Assembly: GCA_035542575.1 (NCBI GenBank)
Contig: DATKLE010000035.1
Span: 3,794-67,793 of the forward strand
Length of the DNA: 64,000 bases
Origin: JAIQET01 sp035542575
GTDB taxonomy: Bacteria > Acidobacteriota > Terriglobia > Terriglobales > Acidobacteriaceae
Reading direction: 5' to 3'
Part shown: one piece after another, positions 7,227-15,560 of the stretch
How positions within the stretch are numbered: the first letter of the stretch is position 1
Layout of the letters: the number at the start of each line of letters is the position of its first letter
The notes under the pieces: generated by a model
The model's input: the letters and a program-made list of their open reading frames with translations, nothing else
Databases searched by the model: none
Told to the model about the DNA's origin: nothing
Made by a program: the position numbers and the translations under genes

Positions 7227-7260
7227 CCAGTGGCTGATCGCTCACTGCTAATGGCTGTCA
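7227..7260 (-). repeat. 7-base-period array starting at a stop codon
   Basis: Read on the minus strand, the TGA of the 7258-7746 gene opens the series TGACAGC, CATTAGC, AGTGAGC, GATCAGC. All units end in AGC with a strict 7-base step, and the stop codon lies inside the first unit. Confidence 0.65.
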
Positions 7261-7746
7261 TTCAAACAATCCCCGCGGCGCCAGGTCCACAATCTTCCAC
7301 TGCTTCCCGTCCCAGGCCAGCACTAGCCGCAATTGCGTGTTCCGGCGCACATTCGGAGAGGCTTCCCGGGCGGGAGTGGCTTCCAGGCGAAAATCCACCA
7401 TCGCCACCCCGACGTGTTCCTCGGCGGAAACCTGGGTGATGCGATATTGCACCTGAAACGCCTCATACTTGTCGAAGAACTGTGCGACCTGGTCGCGGAA
7501 GGCAGGATAGTTCGGCATTTTCCCCGCATCAAACAACTGCAGCAGCCGGCGCTGGTTATAGGATTCCAGCGCCTGTCGAAGCCGGTCGAGCACTCCGGCA
7601 GCATCTGCGTCGGTAAACTTCGCCGTTTCGACCTCGGAATGGTTGGCTTGCGCTGTGTCACCGGCCTCTTTAGTTTGTGCGGACGCGCCCAAACTCAGGC
7701 CCACGGCGAGCAGCACCACCAGTCCTCGCCCTAGATTCAGCTGCAT
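7258..7746 (-). CDS. Secreted protein of unknown function, NTF2-like
   Basis: This 162-residue protein has a signal peptide (LVVLLAVGLSLGASAQ). The mature part has an N-terminal helix pair (AAGVLDRLRQALESYNQRRLLQLFD), then alternating strands with WDGKQWKIVDLAP at the end, compatible with an NTF2/SnoaL-like fold. The ATG at 7746 is preferred over the TTG at 7767 because it begins the signal peptide and follows GCGAGGGGG. The stop codon merges with a 7-base-period array. Confidence 0.65.
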   Translation of the reverse strand: MQLNLGRGLVVLLAVGLSLGASAQTKEAGDTAQANHSEVETAKFTDADAAGVLDRLRQALESYNQRRLLQLFDAGKMPNYPAFRDQVAQFFDKYEAFQVQYRITQVSAEEHVGVAMVDFRLEATPAREASPNVRRNTQLRLVLAWDGKQWKIVDLAPRGLFE

Positions 7747-7970
7747 ACCCCCTCGCAGGTATTCCAAGTGTCGTGGGCGATTCTAAACAAATTCTGTAAC
7801 TGTGCAAAACTTCGGGCTGTGCGAGGAATATAATTTTGGCGATCGTCTCCAAGTAAACCAAGAACAGCAGTCACCAATCCTTCCCCGCCGTGTCTGGCTG
7901 GTGTGTTGAGCTGTTTTGCCGGCGGGCCGGAACCCTCACCTTCCCAACGAATGCGAAAGGAGTTTCCTCT

Positions 7971-8294
7971 ATGTTTACCCGCATCGTGGAATGCCACGTG
8001 AAACCGGAAAAAAGGGAGGACCTTACCACCAAGCTGCGCAACGATGTGCTGCCCGTGCTGCAGAAGCAGCCCGGCTTCGTGGATCTGATCGGCCTGACCT
8101 CCGAGACCGAGCCGGAGCGCCTGCTCTCGATCAGCTTCTGGAACACCAAGGAGGATGCGGAGCGCTACCACCGCGAGCACTACAACCGCCTCGTGGACAT
8201 GCTCCGGCCCATGCTGAAGCGCGATCCCCAGATCAACAACTACACCGTTGAGACCTCCACGACCCATCGCATCGCCGTCTCCCGGGCGGCGTAA
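7971..8294 (+). CDS. Antibiotic biosynthesis monooxygenase (ABM) fold protein
   Basis: This is a 107-residue single ferredoxin-like domain: MFTRIVECHVKPEKREDL, then VLPVLQKQPGFVDLIGL and LLSISFWNTKEDAERYHREHY. That is the pattern of ABM/DUF-type small monooxygenases and heme-degrading relatives. The ATG at 7971 follows AAAGGAG (7956-7962). Many members only bind small molecules, so catalysis is not certain. It is monocistronic, with a GC-rich stem-loop downstream. Confidence 0.8.
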   Translation: MFTRIVECHVKPEKREDLTTKLRNDVLPVLQKQPGFVDLIGLTSETEPERLLSISFWNTKEDAERYHREHYNRLVDMLRPMLKRDPQINNYTVETSTTHRIAVSRAA

Positions 8295-8299
8295 ACCAG

Positions 8300-8332
8300 G
8301 GCCCCGGCGCGCTTTGCCGGCCTGCCGGGGCC
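8300..8332 (+). terminator. Strong stem-loop after the ABM gene
   Basis: GGCCCCGGC (8300-8308) pairs perfectly with GCCGGGGCC (8324-8332), 6 bases after the stop codon. There is no T-run, so it may act as an mRNA-end stabiliser or a factor-dependent terminator. Confidence 0.45.
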
Positions 8333-8391
8333 AATCTAAATTCGCGTCGCAAATCCCTCCGCTGGCCGCCTCCTGTAGCTAAAATGTTGCC

Positions 8392-10200
8392 GTGGCCCTG
8401 GAAGAATACAAGCGCAAGCGCCGCTTTGAGGACACCCCCGAGCCCCCGCCCAAGGTCGAGAAGAAATCCGCCCACCGCTTCGTGGTGCAGAAGCACCGCG
8501 CGACTCGCCTGCACTATGACTTTCGCCTGGAAATGGAAGGCGTGCTCAAATCCTGGGCCGTGCCCAGAGGCCCCTCGCTCGATCCCGCGGACAAGCGTCT
8601 GGCCATGCAGGTCGAAGACCACCCCGTGTCCTACTTCGATTTCGAAGGGACCATTCCTGAAGGCAATTACGGCGCCGGCAGCGTGATGGTTTGGGACGTC
8701 GGGACATGGCAACCGCTCTCGCCGGTGCCGGTCAACGGCAAATACGTTCCTGGCAGCGAGGAAGAAGCAGCCGCCATGCTAGCCAAGGGAGACCTGAAAT
8801 TTCGCCTGCACGGAAAGCGGCTGAAAGGCGACTTCGCCCTGGTGCACATCAAGTCCCGCCGCCCGGGAAGCAAGGGCAACGAATGGTTGCTGATCAAAAA
8901 GCAGGATGATGCGGCCGTTGCAGGCTACGACATCGAGCAATACGACAGCTCCGTCCTTACCAAACGCACCATGGCGCAGATTGGCGGCGACCAGAATTCG
9001 GCGGAATGGACGAGCAGTCGGCCTGCCTCCCGGGGAAAAGTGAAGGCCGCGTGGCTGGCTGACACCCTGGCCAAGCTGGATAAGAAATCCAGGAAAAGAA
9101 AAACCACGGAGGACACGAAGGACACCGAGGTACCGAAGAAAGCAAAGTCCGGGAGCGCATCGGCCACTCTCGTGGCCTCTGCGCCCTCGGCGGTTTCCAG
9201 TCTTGCTGGCGCCCGGAAAGCGCCGATACCAACTGCCATTCACCCCATGCTGGCCACGCCCGTGGACAAGCCCTTCGACGATCCCGGATGGATCTTCGAG
9301 ATCAAATGGGATGGCTATCGGGCGGTCGCTTTCATCGACGGCGGCAAGGCCCGCCTGGTTTCGCGCAACCAGAACGATCTTACTCACCAATATCCGGAAC
9401 TGGAGGAACTCCCGAAACTACTGAAGACCCGCGCTGCCGTTCTGGATGGAGAAATCGTCGCCCTCGACGAGCAGGGCCGCTCTTCCTTCAGCCTGATGCA
9501 GCAGCGCACCGGTCTCCGCAGCGGCGGGCGCCGCGCCGCACCGCGCGCGGACGTTCCCATCGTGTACTACCTCTTCGACCTGCTCTATCTCGACGGATAC
9601 GATCTGCACCGGGTTGCGCTGGAGGACCGCAAAGCCGCGCTCTCCGAGATCATCGTTCCCAACCCTCTGGCGCGTTATTCCGATCACTTCCCCAATGGAA
9701 CAGCTTTGTTCGAAGCGGCCAAACAACAAGGTCTGGAAGGCATCCTCGCCAAACGCCGCGGCAGCATCTACGAGGAGCGCCGCAGTCACGACTGGCTGAA
9801 GATCAAGATCACCCATTCTCTGGAGTGCGTCATCGGCGGCTACACCGATCCCGAGGGCAGCCGAGAATACTTCGGCTCCATCGTATTGGGGTTATACGAC
9901 CCGAAGGGCCAGCTTATTCACGTCGGCCAGGCTGGCAGCGGCTTCGACCACAAGACTCTGCGGCAGATGTGGGAGTTGCTTTACCAGCGCGAGACCAACC
10001 GCAGCCCTTTCCACGGCGGGGTAGACGCTCTGCGCAAGGTGCACTGGGTCAAGCCAGAGCTTGTCGCCGAAATCAAATTCTCGGAATGGACCCACGAAAC
10101 CGGCGAAGGCGGTTCCAAACTGCGCGCTCCGGTCTTTCTCGGCCTGCGCGACGACAAGGATCCGAAGGAGTGCACTCTGGAGGACCAGGAGGCAACATAA
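8392..10200 (+). CDS. ligD: LigD-type ATP-dependent DNA ligase, phosphoesterase-ligase form
   Basis: The 602-residue protein has an N-terminal 3'-phosphoesterase domain (about 20-155; KHRATRLHYDFRLEMEG, HPVSYFDFEGTIPEGNYG) and a C-terminal ATP-dependent ligase (about 275-590). Ligase motif I is EIKWDGYR with adenylated K305. The polymerase/primase domain of full LigD is absent. The likely role is end processing and sealing in Ku-dependent end joining; no ku gene is visible here. The linker (about 237-269) appears to derive from an inverted-repeat element. The start is GTG 8392. Confidence 0.9.
   Translation: MALEEYKRKRRFEDTPEPPPKVEKKSAHRFVVQKHRATRLHYDFRLEMEGVLKSWAVPRGPSLDPADKRLAMQVEDHPVSYFDFEGTIPEGNYGAGSVMVWDVGTWQPLSPVPVNGKYVPGSEEEAAAMLAKGDLKFRLHGKRLKGDFALVHIKSRRPGSKGNEWLLIKKQDDAAVAGYDIEQYDSSVLTKRTMAQIGGDQNSAEWTSSRPASRGKVKAAWLADTLAKLDKKSRKRKTTEDTKDTEVPKKAKSGSASATLVASAPSAVSSLAGARKAPIPTAIHPMLATPVDKPFDDPGWIFEIKWDGYRAVAFIDGGKARLVSRNQNDLTHQYPELEELPKLLKTRAAVLDGEIVALDEQGRSSFSLMQQRTGLRSGGRRAAPRADVPIVYYLFDLLYLDGYDLHRVALEDRKAALSEIIVPNPLARYSDHFPNGTALFEAAKQQGLEGILAKRRGSIYEERRSHDWLKIKITHSLECVIGGYTDPEGSREYFGSIVLGLYDPKGQLIHVGQAGSGFDHKTLRQMWELLYQRETNRSPFHGGVDALRKVHWVKPELVAEIKFSEWTHETGEGGSKLRAPVFLGLRDDKDPKECTLEDQEAT
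9101..9196. repeat. Imperfect palindrome inside ligD linker
   Basis: The sequence at 9101-9130 (AAACCACGGAGGACACGAAG...) matches the reverse complement of 9167-9196 at about two thirds of positions. The pair encodes the low-complexity linker (KTTEDTKDTEV to VASAPSAVSS). It looks like an intergenic-type palindrome carried in frame. Confidence 0.5.
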
Positions 10201-10220
10201 CCGCCGCAGGGGGTTTGCTC

Positions 10221-10248
10221 GGTACTCGGTACTCGCAACTCGGTACTA
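10221..10248 (-). repeat. 7-base-period array starting at a stop codon
   Basis: Four exact heptads are present on the + strand: GGTACTC, GGTACTC, GCAACTC, GGTACTA. On the minus strand the last heptad begins with the TAG stop of the 10246-11253 gene. The same words appear at 35071-35098 in the same relation to a stop. Confidence 0.75.
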
Positions 10249-11253
10249 TTTAATCTCTTTCATCGGCAGCAGAGTTCCGTAGTCGGCTCCTGAAGGTTCC
10301 ACCGCCCGCGCTACGACCCCGGCAAACGCGTCGCGATACTCGGGATACTTGGCCACCAGCGCCTTGATCACCGCCACGTTGTCCTGGAAGGTCTGGCCGG
10401 TATTGGCTACGCTACTGGTCTGATACTTCACAACAAGGTCGATGTCCTCGGCTACCACCTGGGGAAAAAGGTCCGTCAGCCGGTAGGTTTTCCCACCCGC
10501 CACCAGATCCACAGTGCTGGTTTTCGTAGGCAAATCCGAAGGACTCAAACTCTGCATTTCGTCGTAGAGCTTGTCGGTTGCCTGAGTGCTCATAAAGGGC
10601 ACCGGGGCCAGCAGGTCGCGCGCCTGAAGATAATAGAGCCAGGCGTTGTGAAGCTGTCCCTTAGCTTTGAACTGCCCCGCCTGGTCTGCGAACCAGTTGC
10701 CATCGTGCCCGGCGGCTTGCGTTTCCTTGACGTAAAACCCACCCAGCTTCCAATCCGCCCCCTCCTGCTGTAACACGAACGACACCGTGTACGCTCCCTT
10801 CGCCGTGTTGGCATCGATCGTGTCCACCGCATAGTTGCCCGGCGGCAGATTGGGAATCACGAACACAGCGCTGTTGGAGGTCTGGCCGCTCTTGCCAAAC
10901 ACACCGCACAGGAACTCGGCCCGATCCAGGGGCGCAGTGCTGTCCTGCTTGAGCAGGAAGGGCGGGCGCGGTGCTGCCTGTGCTCCTGCGAGATTGGGCT
11001 GATTGTCCTTGACCGCCGCTTCGATCGCCGAAAAATCGGCCGCCACACTGGCAATGGCGCCTTGCTTGAGTCCAGCCGAATCGCCCCGCGCCGCCATGTC
11101 AAAATAACGCCTGGCCGTGTTTACCAGCGCCGCCCGAGTCGCTTCGTCCATGTCGCTGGCCGTTTCACACGACTGCGCCCCCGCCACTGCGGCCAGCAGC
11201 AACGGGACCAGAATCATCGCCCAGAAAACAGAGATTTTTCGGCAGGCTGTCAT
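10246..11253 (-). CDS. Exported protein of unknown function
   Basis: This 335-residue protein has a signal peptide (FWAMILVPLLLAAVAGAQS). The mature protein is mixed alpha/beta, without a recognised catalytic motif: an N-terminal helical part (ARRYFDMAARGDSAGLKQG), a central strand-rich segment (NYAVDTIDANTAKGAYTVSFVLQQEGADWKL is spread over two strands), and a C-terminal part ending MKEIK. The ATG at 11253 is chosen because it opens the signal peptide after AGAGGG. It is divergent from lemA. Related proteins are expected in Acidobacteriota, but the role is unknown. Confidence 0.7.
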   Translation of the reverse strand: MTACRKISVFWAMILVPLLLAAVAGAQSCETASDMDEATRAALVNTARRYFDMAARGDSAGLKQGAIASVAADFSAIEAAVKDNQPNLAGAQAAPRPPFLLKQDSTAPLDRAEFLCGVFGKSGQTSNSAVFVIPNLPPGNYAVDTIDANTAKGAYTVSFVLQQEGADWKLGGFYVKETQAAGHDGNWFADQAGQFKAKGQLHNAWLYYLQARDLLAPVPFMSTQATDKLYDEMQSLSPSDLPTKTSTVDLVAGGKTYRLTDLFPQVVAEDIDLVVKYQTSSVANTGQTFQDNVAVIKALVAKYPEYRDAFAGVVARAVEPSGADYGTLLPMKEIK

Positions 11254-11393
11254 TGCCCTCTTGCATTTTACGATGCCGGCTGCCCGAGGGGCGGCGTTCT
11301 CACGTAAGTAAAGGGGGCGGTGCTGTTTGCACCAGCTTCCCCCCTGTGATACCGTCCCCTTGATTCCCACTTCGCAAGCGAGGGAGAAACGCA

Positions 11394-11939
11394 ATGGCCT
11401 GGATTTTCCTGGGCGTCCTCATCGTCATCGCCTTCCTGCTGATCGGGATGTACAACAGCCTGGTGCAGTTGCGCGTGCGCTGCGACAACGCCTGGTCCGA
11501 CATCGATGTGCAGCTCAAGCGCCGTCACGATCTTATTCCCAACCTGGTGGAAACCGTCAAAGGATACGCCGCCCACGAAAAGGGCACCTTCGAGAACATC
11601 GCCAAGTTCCGCTCCATGGCGATGCAGGCCACCACGCCGGCCGACAAGGCCGCCGCCGAAAATCAGCTGACCGGCGCACTGAAGAGCTTGTTCGCCGTCG
11701 CGGAAAACTATCCTGAACTGAAGGCTTCGGAGAATTTCATGCAGCTGCAGGGATCGCTGGGTCAGATCGAAGACACGATCCAGAACGCCCGCCGCTACTA
11801 CAACGCCGTAGTGCGCGACCTGAATACCAAGATTCAGTCTTTCCCCACCAACATGATTGCCGGCATGTTCGGCTTTCAGCAGCGCCAGTTCTTCGAGGTG
11901 GCCGAAGCTGACCGCGAACCGGTGGCGGTGAAGTTCTAG
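11394..11939 (+). CDS. lemA: LemA-family membrane protein (first copy)
   Basis: This 181-residue protein has an N-terminal membrane anchor (residues 1-21) and then a coiled helical bundle with the LemA signature CDNAWSDIDVQLKRRHDLIPNLVETVKGYAAHE (shown in parts at about 37-70) and FAVAENYPELKASENFMQLQ (about 102-121). Members sit in the inner membrane with the helical domain outside or in the periplasm. The stop (11939) is 3 bases from the start of the DUF2207 gene, so they form an operon. The function of LemA is unknown; its partners suggest envelope stress or membrane remodelling. Confidence 0.88.
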   Translation: MAWIFLGVLIVIAFLLIGMYNSLVQLRVRCDNAWSDIDVQLKRRHDLIPNLVETVKGYAAHEKGTFENIAKFRSMAMQATTPADKAAAENQLTGALKSLFAVAENYPELKASENFMQLQGSLGQIEDTIQNARRYYNAVVRDLNTKIQSFPTNMIAGMFGFQQRQFFEVAEADREPVAVKF

Positions 11940-11942
11940 GAG

Positions 11943-13742
11943 ATGAAGCACACTCCACGTCGGCAAGGCTCTAGTGGGGACGGGCGCTCGTGCCCGCCCA
12001 GCCGGGCGCAGCTCATCAGGTCTCTTCTGTTGGCCACTATCGTTGCGTTTAGCGTACCGCTTCCCGCCGTAGCCCGCTCTTGGCGGGTAGCCGACTTCAA
12101 CGACACCATCGCCGTCGCCGCCGATGGCTCCACGGCGGTGCACGAGCGCCTCACACTGGTCTTCATTGGCCAGTTTCAAGGGATTCATCGCACCATCCCC
12201 GTAGAATATCCTGGGCCCCGCGGCACCAACTACACCCTCTACCTCACCGTCACCGGCGTGACCGACGGCAACGGCAACAAGCTGCGATACGAGTCCCACA
12301 CCTCCAACGGATACCGCGACCTGAAAATTTTCATCCCCGGCGCGTTTGACACCACCCGCACGGTCGAAATCGACTACAGCCTGCGTAACGCCATCCGCTA
12401 CTTCGACGACCACGACGAGTTCTACTGGAACGTCACCGGCAACGACTGGCCGGTGCCCATTGACCATGCCTCCGCCACGGTCCAGCTCCCCAGCGCCGCC
12501 GCGGGCTCGCTTCGTGCCCAAGCTTTCACCGGCGTCTATGGCTCCCACGAGCGCGAGGCCACCTCTAACGTCAACGGCTCCGACGTCTCCTTCGAGACCA
12601 CCAATCCGCTGCCCATGCGCGGCGGCTTGACCATTGACATCTTCATTCCCAAAGGCATCCTCCAAGCCCCCAGCGCCTTCACCAAGGCGGTATGGTTCTT
12701 GGGCAGCAATCCCATCGTGTTTCTGCCTTTCGTTACCTTCGGCGTGATGTTCGTCTTCTGGTGGTACAAGGGACGCGATCCCGACCCCGGTCTCTCCGTC
12801 GCTCCCATGTATGAGCCCCCGCCCGGCCTTACCCCCGCCGAGGCGGGCACGCTCATTGACGACAAGGTTGACCCGCGCGATATCACCTGCACCCTGGTGG
12901 ACCTCGCCGTGCGCGGCTTCGTCAAGATTGAAGAGGTGGACGACAAGGGCCTCGTCTTCCATCACAAGGACTACATTTTTCACCTGCTGAAGCCACGCGA
13001 ACAGTGGACCGGACTCGCACCCCACGAGCGCGTCATGCTGGAGAACGTCTTCTCCGGAGGCTCCCAGACTCGCCTCTCCAGCCTCAAAAATCGCTTCTAC
13101 ACCGCGATTCCAGTGATTCGCCAGGACGTCATGTCACAGTTGCGCCAGAAAGGGATGTATTTGCTTGATCCCGATTCCGCCAACGCTTACAGCATCGGTG
13201 CCGCAGTGCTCATCATTGCGCCCTTTGCCATTGCCCAGTTCACCGGATACAAAGACGTGTTCAGCTCCGTCGGCCCGCTGATCGTTTCTGGAATCATCTC
13301 CGCCATCGTCTGGTGGTTGTTCGCCCGGCAGATGAAAGCGCGCACCGTGAAAGGCGGCCGCACTCGCGTTGCCATTCTCGGCTTTCAGGAATTCATGAAC
13401 CGTGTGGACGCCGACCGCCTTAAGCGCATGCCGCCTGACACCTTCGAGAAGTACCTCCCCTTCGCCATGGCGCTGGGCGTGGAGCACGTCTGGGCCCAGA
13501 AATTCGCCGGAATCATTCAGAACCCGCCCACCTGGTACACCTCCCCCGCGGGCTATCCCACGGGCTTCAATCCGATCTTCTTCTCCAACTCCATGCACAG
13601 CATGGCCACGGACATGCACCAGGTCTTCGTCTCCGCGCCGCGCGCCAGTTCGACGGGTTCAGGCTTCGGCGGCGGAGGCTTCGGCGGTGGGGGAGGCTTC
13701 TCCGGCGGTGGGTTCGGCGGCGGCGGGGGTAGCGCGTTCTAG
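11943..13742 (+). CDS. DUF2207 membrane protein with Gly-rich tail
   Basis: This 599-residue protein has a signal peptide, an extracytoplasmic DUF2207 beta domain (about 45-235; VHERLTLVFIGQFQGIHRTIPV), a membrane helix at about 253-275, a cytoplasmic part, two more helices (about 420-460), and a tail made of FGGGG/FSGGG repeats ending GGSAF. This is the usual DUF2207 plan, and it is coupled to lemA as in many bacteria. The n-region of the signal peptide (residues about 8-20) is encoded by a palindromic element, which makes it unusually long. Confidence 0.88.
   Translation: MKHTPRRQGSSGDGRSCPPSRAQLIRSLLLATIVAFSVPLPAVARSWRVADFNDTIAVAADGSTAVHERLTLVFIGQFQGIHRTIPVEYPGPRGTNYTLYLTVTGVTDGNGNKLRYESHTSNGYRDLKIFIPGAFDTTRTVEIDYSLRNAIRYFDDHDEFYWNVTGNDWPVPIDHASATVQLPSAAAGSLRAQAFTGVYGSHEREATSNVNGSDVSFETTNPLPMRGGLTIDIFIPKGILQAPSAFTKAVWFLGSNPIVFLPFVTFGVMFVFWWYKGRDPDPGLSVAPMYEPPPGLTPAEAGTLIDDKVDPRDITCTLVDLAVRGFVKIEEVDDKGLVFHHKDYIFHLLKPREQWTGLAPHERVMLENVFSGGSQTRLSSLKNRFYTAIPVIRQDVMSQLRQKGMYLLDPDSANAYSIGAAVLIIAPFAIAQFTGYKDVFSSVGPLIVSGIISAIVWWLFARQMKARTVKGGRTRVAILGFQEFMNRVDADRLKRMPPDTFEKYLPFAMALGVEHVWAQKFAGIIQNPPTWYTSPAGYPTGFNPIFFSNSMHSMATDMHQVFVSAPRASSTGSGFGGGGFGGGGGFSGGGFGGGGGSAF
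11971..12003. repeat. Palindromic element inside the DUF2207 start region
   Basis: CTAGTGGGGACGGGCGCTCG then TGCCCGCCCA contains a CGGGC/GCCCG stem and resembles intergenic hairpin elements of the window. It encodes residues about 10-20 of the signal peptide n-region. Confidence 0.45.
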
Positions 13743-13807
13743 GTGGAAAGCCGCCTGTCCCCGTAATCCTGCTAGATTGAGGCGAGTCCGCTGCAGGAAA
13801 AGAGCAG

Positions 13808-14185
13808 ATGCTACCCGCTTCCAACTCGTCCACCCTCGCCAGCATTCTTCGGCAGCGCTGTCCGCGATGCCGGCGGGGAAGCATCTTTCACTACTCCGTC
13901 TTTCGGGGGCTGCCGAAGATGTACGAGTGCTGCCCGGTATGCGATCTCAAGTTTGAAAGGGAGGAAGGCTACTTCCTCGGCGCAATGTATATCAGCTACG
14001 GGTTGGCGCTGGGAACGATCGCACTGATCGCGGTGCTGTTGTGGGCGGCGACGGGGTGGCCGATCACGAAAGATAGTATTTGGGCGGTGGTCTTGTTCCT
14101 GCCGCTGGCGCCCTCCGTCTCCTTGCTGTCCCGCGTGCTGTGGCTGTACCTGGATCACGCCATCGACCCCGAGCCGCTGGTCTAG
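13808..14185 (+). CDS. DUF983 family membrane protein
   Basis: This 125-residue protein starts with a short zinc-binding segment, CPRC (about residue 18) and CPVC (about 43), as in DUF983 proteins. ReEGYFLGAMYISYGLALGT opens the first of two membrane hairpins (about 58-82 and 92-112). Family members are small membrane proteins of unknown role, sometimes near cytochrome oxidase genes. It is 65 bases downstream of DUF2207 and may share its transcript. Confidence 0.8.
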   Translation: MLPASNSSTLASILRQRCPRCRRGSIFHYSVFRGLPKMYECCPVCDLKFEREEGYFLGAMYISYGLALGTIALIAVLLWAATGWPITKDSIWAVVLFLPLAPSVSLLSRVLWLYLDHAIDPEPLV

Positions 14186-14406
14186 GGTGAGGGCCGCGCT
14201 GGGCCTGTGCTGGGCACTTCCTAAGTTTATGATGGCAAAGGGTTAGATGGGTTGGCGGTCGAACTGGCACACGTTCTCTGATTTGCCAGTTTGATTCTGG
14301 GGGAACCTATTTGCTACCCATGTCACTAAAGTAATCACAGTGCTGACGATAGTTTAACTGTGGTATAACGCGCGGTAGTACTCTGGTCATCGCAGGAGAA
14401 AGAGGT

Positions 14407-14784
14407 ATGGAACTGGCTTTTGCAGGTACAAAAGGCCGGGACCGAGGAGGTCTTGTGTCCGAAGCACGGACGGGGAAGCGATTCCCCCTGGAATTGCCGA
14501 TCAAGATCCATAAGGCGGAACAGAGCGGAGAATCCAGCGGAGTCACGGGCAACCTGAGCGCGGCCGGAGTGTACATCCGGGCCGACGCGGCTCTGGAAGT
14601 CGGCTCAAATGTAGAGTTTGAGATCGCCCTGCCGCCGGAAGTCACCGGGGCCCAGGAAAACGTGATCATTCAGTGCCGCGGCCGGGTGGTGCGCACCGAC
14701 GAACCGCCCTCTGGCAGCAGCCCCACGGAGGCCCGCGGCGTGGCCTGCGTGATCGATTCCTACGATTTCGTTCGCCACTCGTAA
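14407..14784 (+). CDS. PilZ-domain protein
   Basis: This 125-residue protein has the PilZ fold: ARTGKRFPLELPIKI carries the basic arm and NLSAAGVYIRAD is the NxSxxG loop, both needed to bind cyclic di-GMP. AGGAGAAAGAGGT precedes the ATG. A LuxR-type regulator follows after 15 bases, so the two are co-transcribed. It may be a c-di-GMP sensor acting with the regulator; its target is unknown. A second PilZ gene lies at 41563. Confidence 0.82.
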   Translation: MELAFAGTKGRDRGGLVSEARTGKRFPLELPIKIHKAEQSGESSGVTGNLSAAGVYIRADAALEVGSNVEFEIALPPEVTGAQENVIIQCRGRVVRTDEPPSGSSPTEARGVACVIDSYDFVRHS

Positions 14785-14799
14785 CGAGGTGGAAAGGCA

Positions 14800-15480
14800 A
14801 TGCTGAAACTGATTCTGGCCGACAACCAGGCGATTTTCCGAGCGGGAATTGCCAAAGTTCTGGCAGTGGAAGACGAGATGCGCATCGTAGCCCAGGCGCA
14901 GACTCCCGAGCAGATGTTCATGGCGCTGGATAAGTTCCGGGCCGCCGTGCTGGTAGTGGCGGGAGGTTTCCACTCCGATTTCAACGGCATTCTGCAGGCC
15001 GCCAACAAGGTCAAGACCCGCGTTGTGATTCTGGCCGACACCGGGGAGAGCGCCCAGCGCTACATGGGCGCCGGTGCCCACGGGGTTGTGTACCGCAATG
15101 TGACCAGCGCCTCGCTGGTGGACTGCGTGCGCAAAGTCGCCCGTGGCGATACCTGGGTACAGGACATCGCCGTGCCCAGCGAGCTGACCGAGAACGACAT
15201 GGTCGGCCTGCGGGTGCGCGATCGCCTGACCGCCAAAGAACTGCGCATCGTCGCGCTGATTGTGCAGGGCTACAAGAACAAAGAGATTGCTTCGCAGCTA
15301 GGGACGACCGAGCAGGTCATCAAGAACTACCTGCGCAACGTGTACGACAAGATCGGCGTCTCGGACCGGCTGGAGTTGGCGCTGTTTACCATCCATCACC
15401 GCATTCTGAACGAGGCTGCGGCCGCCACCGCGGCCGCTTCCGCACCTGTAGCCGGCCCGGGCGCCGGAGCGACTTCGTAG
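14800..15480 (+). CDS. LuxR/NarL-type regulator with degenerate receiver
   Basis: This is a 226-residue response-regulator-like protein. The receiver (1-125) keeps the D8-N9 pocket but has no Asp or Glu where the phosphorylated Asp should be (VLVVAGG, residues 50-56), and the conserved Lys is R99. The LuxR helix-turn-helix is intact at about 143-200 (LTAKELRIVALIVQGYKNKEIASQL is split over helices 1-2). The tail is Ala/Pro-rich. It is co-transcribed with a PilZ gene and ended by a terminator. It is probably a phosphorylation-independent DNA-binding protein. Confidence 0.88.
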   Translation: MLKLILADNQAIFRAGIAKVLAVEDEMRIVAQAQTPEQMFMALDKFRAAVLVVAGGFHSDFNGILQAANKVKTRVVILADTGESAQRYMGAGAHGVVYRNVTSASLVDCVRKVARGDTWVQDIAVPSELTENDMVGLRVRDRLTAKELRIVALIVQGYKNKEIASQLGTTEQVIKNYLRNVYDKIGVSDRLELALFTIHHRILNEAAAATAAASAPVAGPGAGATS

Positions 15481-15499
15481 CTGTTTTCTTCTTGGAAAG

Positions 15500-15524
15500 G
15501 CCGCCCCACACGGGCGGCTTTTTT
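15500..15524 (+). terminator. Intrinsic terminator of the pilZ-luxR operon
   Basis: GCCGCCC (15500-15506) and GGGCGGC (15512-15518) form a 7-bp stem, followed by TTTTTT. Confidence 0.85.
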
Positions 15525-15560
15525 GTTGGCTTTCCCTTACAATCGAGGGGCGACTCTCTC

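Noticed and set aside
11268..13025. 585-codon open frame on the minus strand
   Set aside because: It is the shadow of the lemA and DUF2207 genes. Its composition is biased to G/V/E repeats and has no domain pattern.
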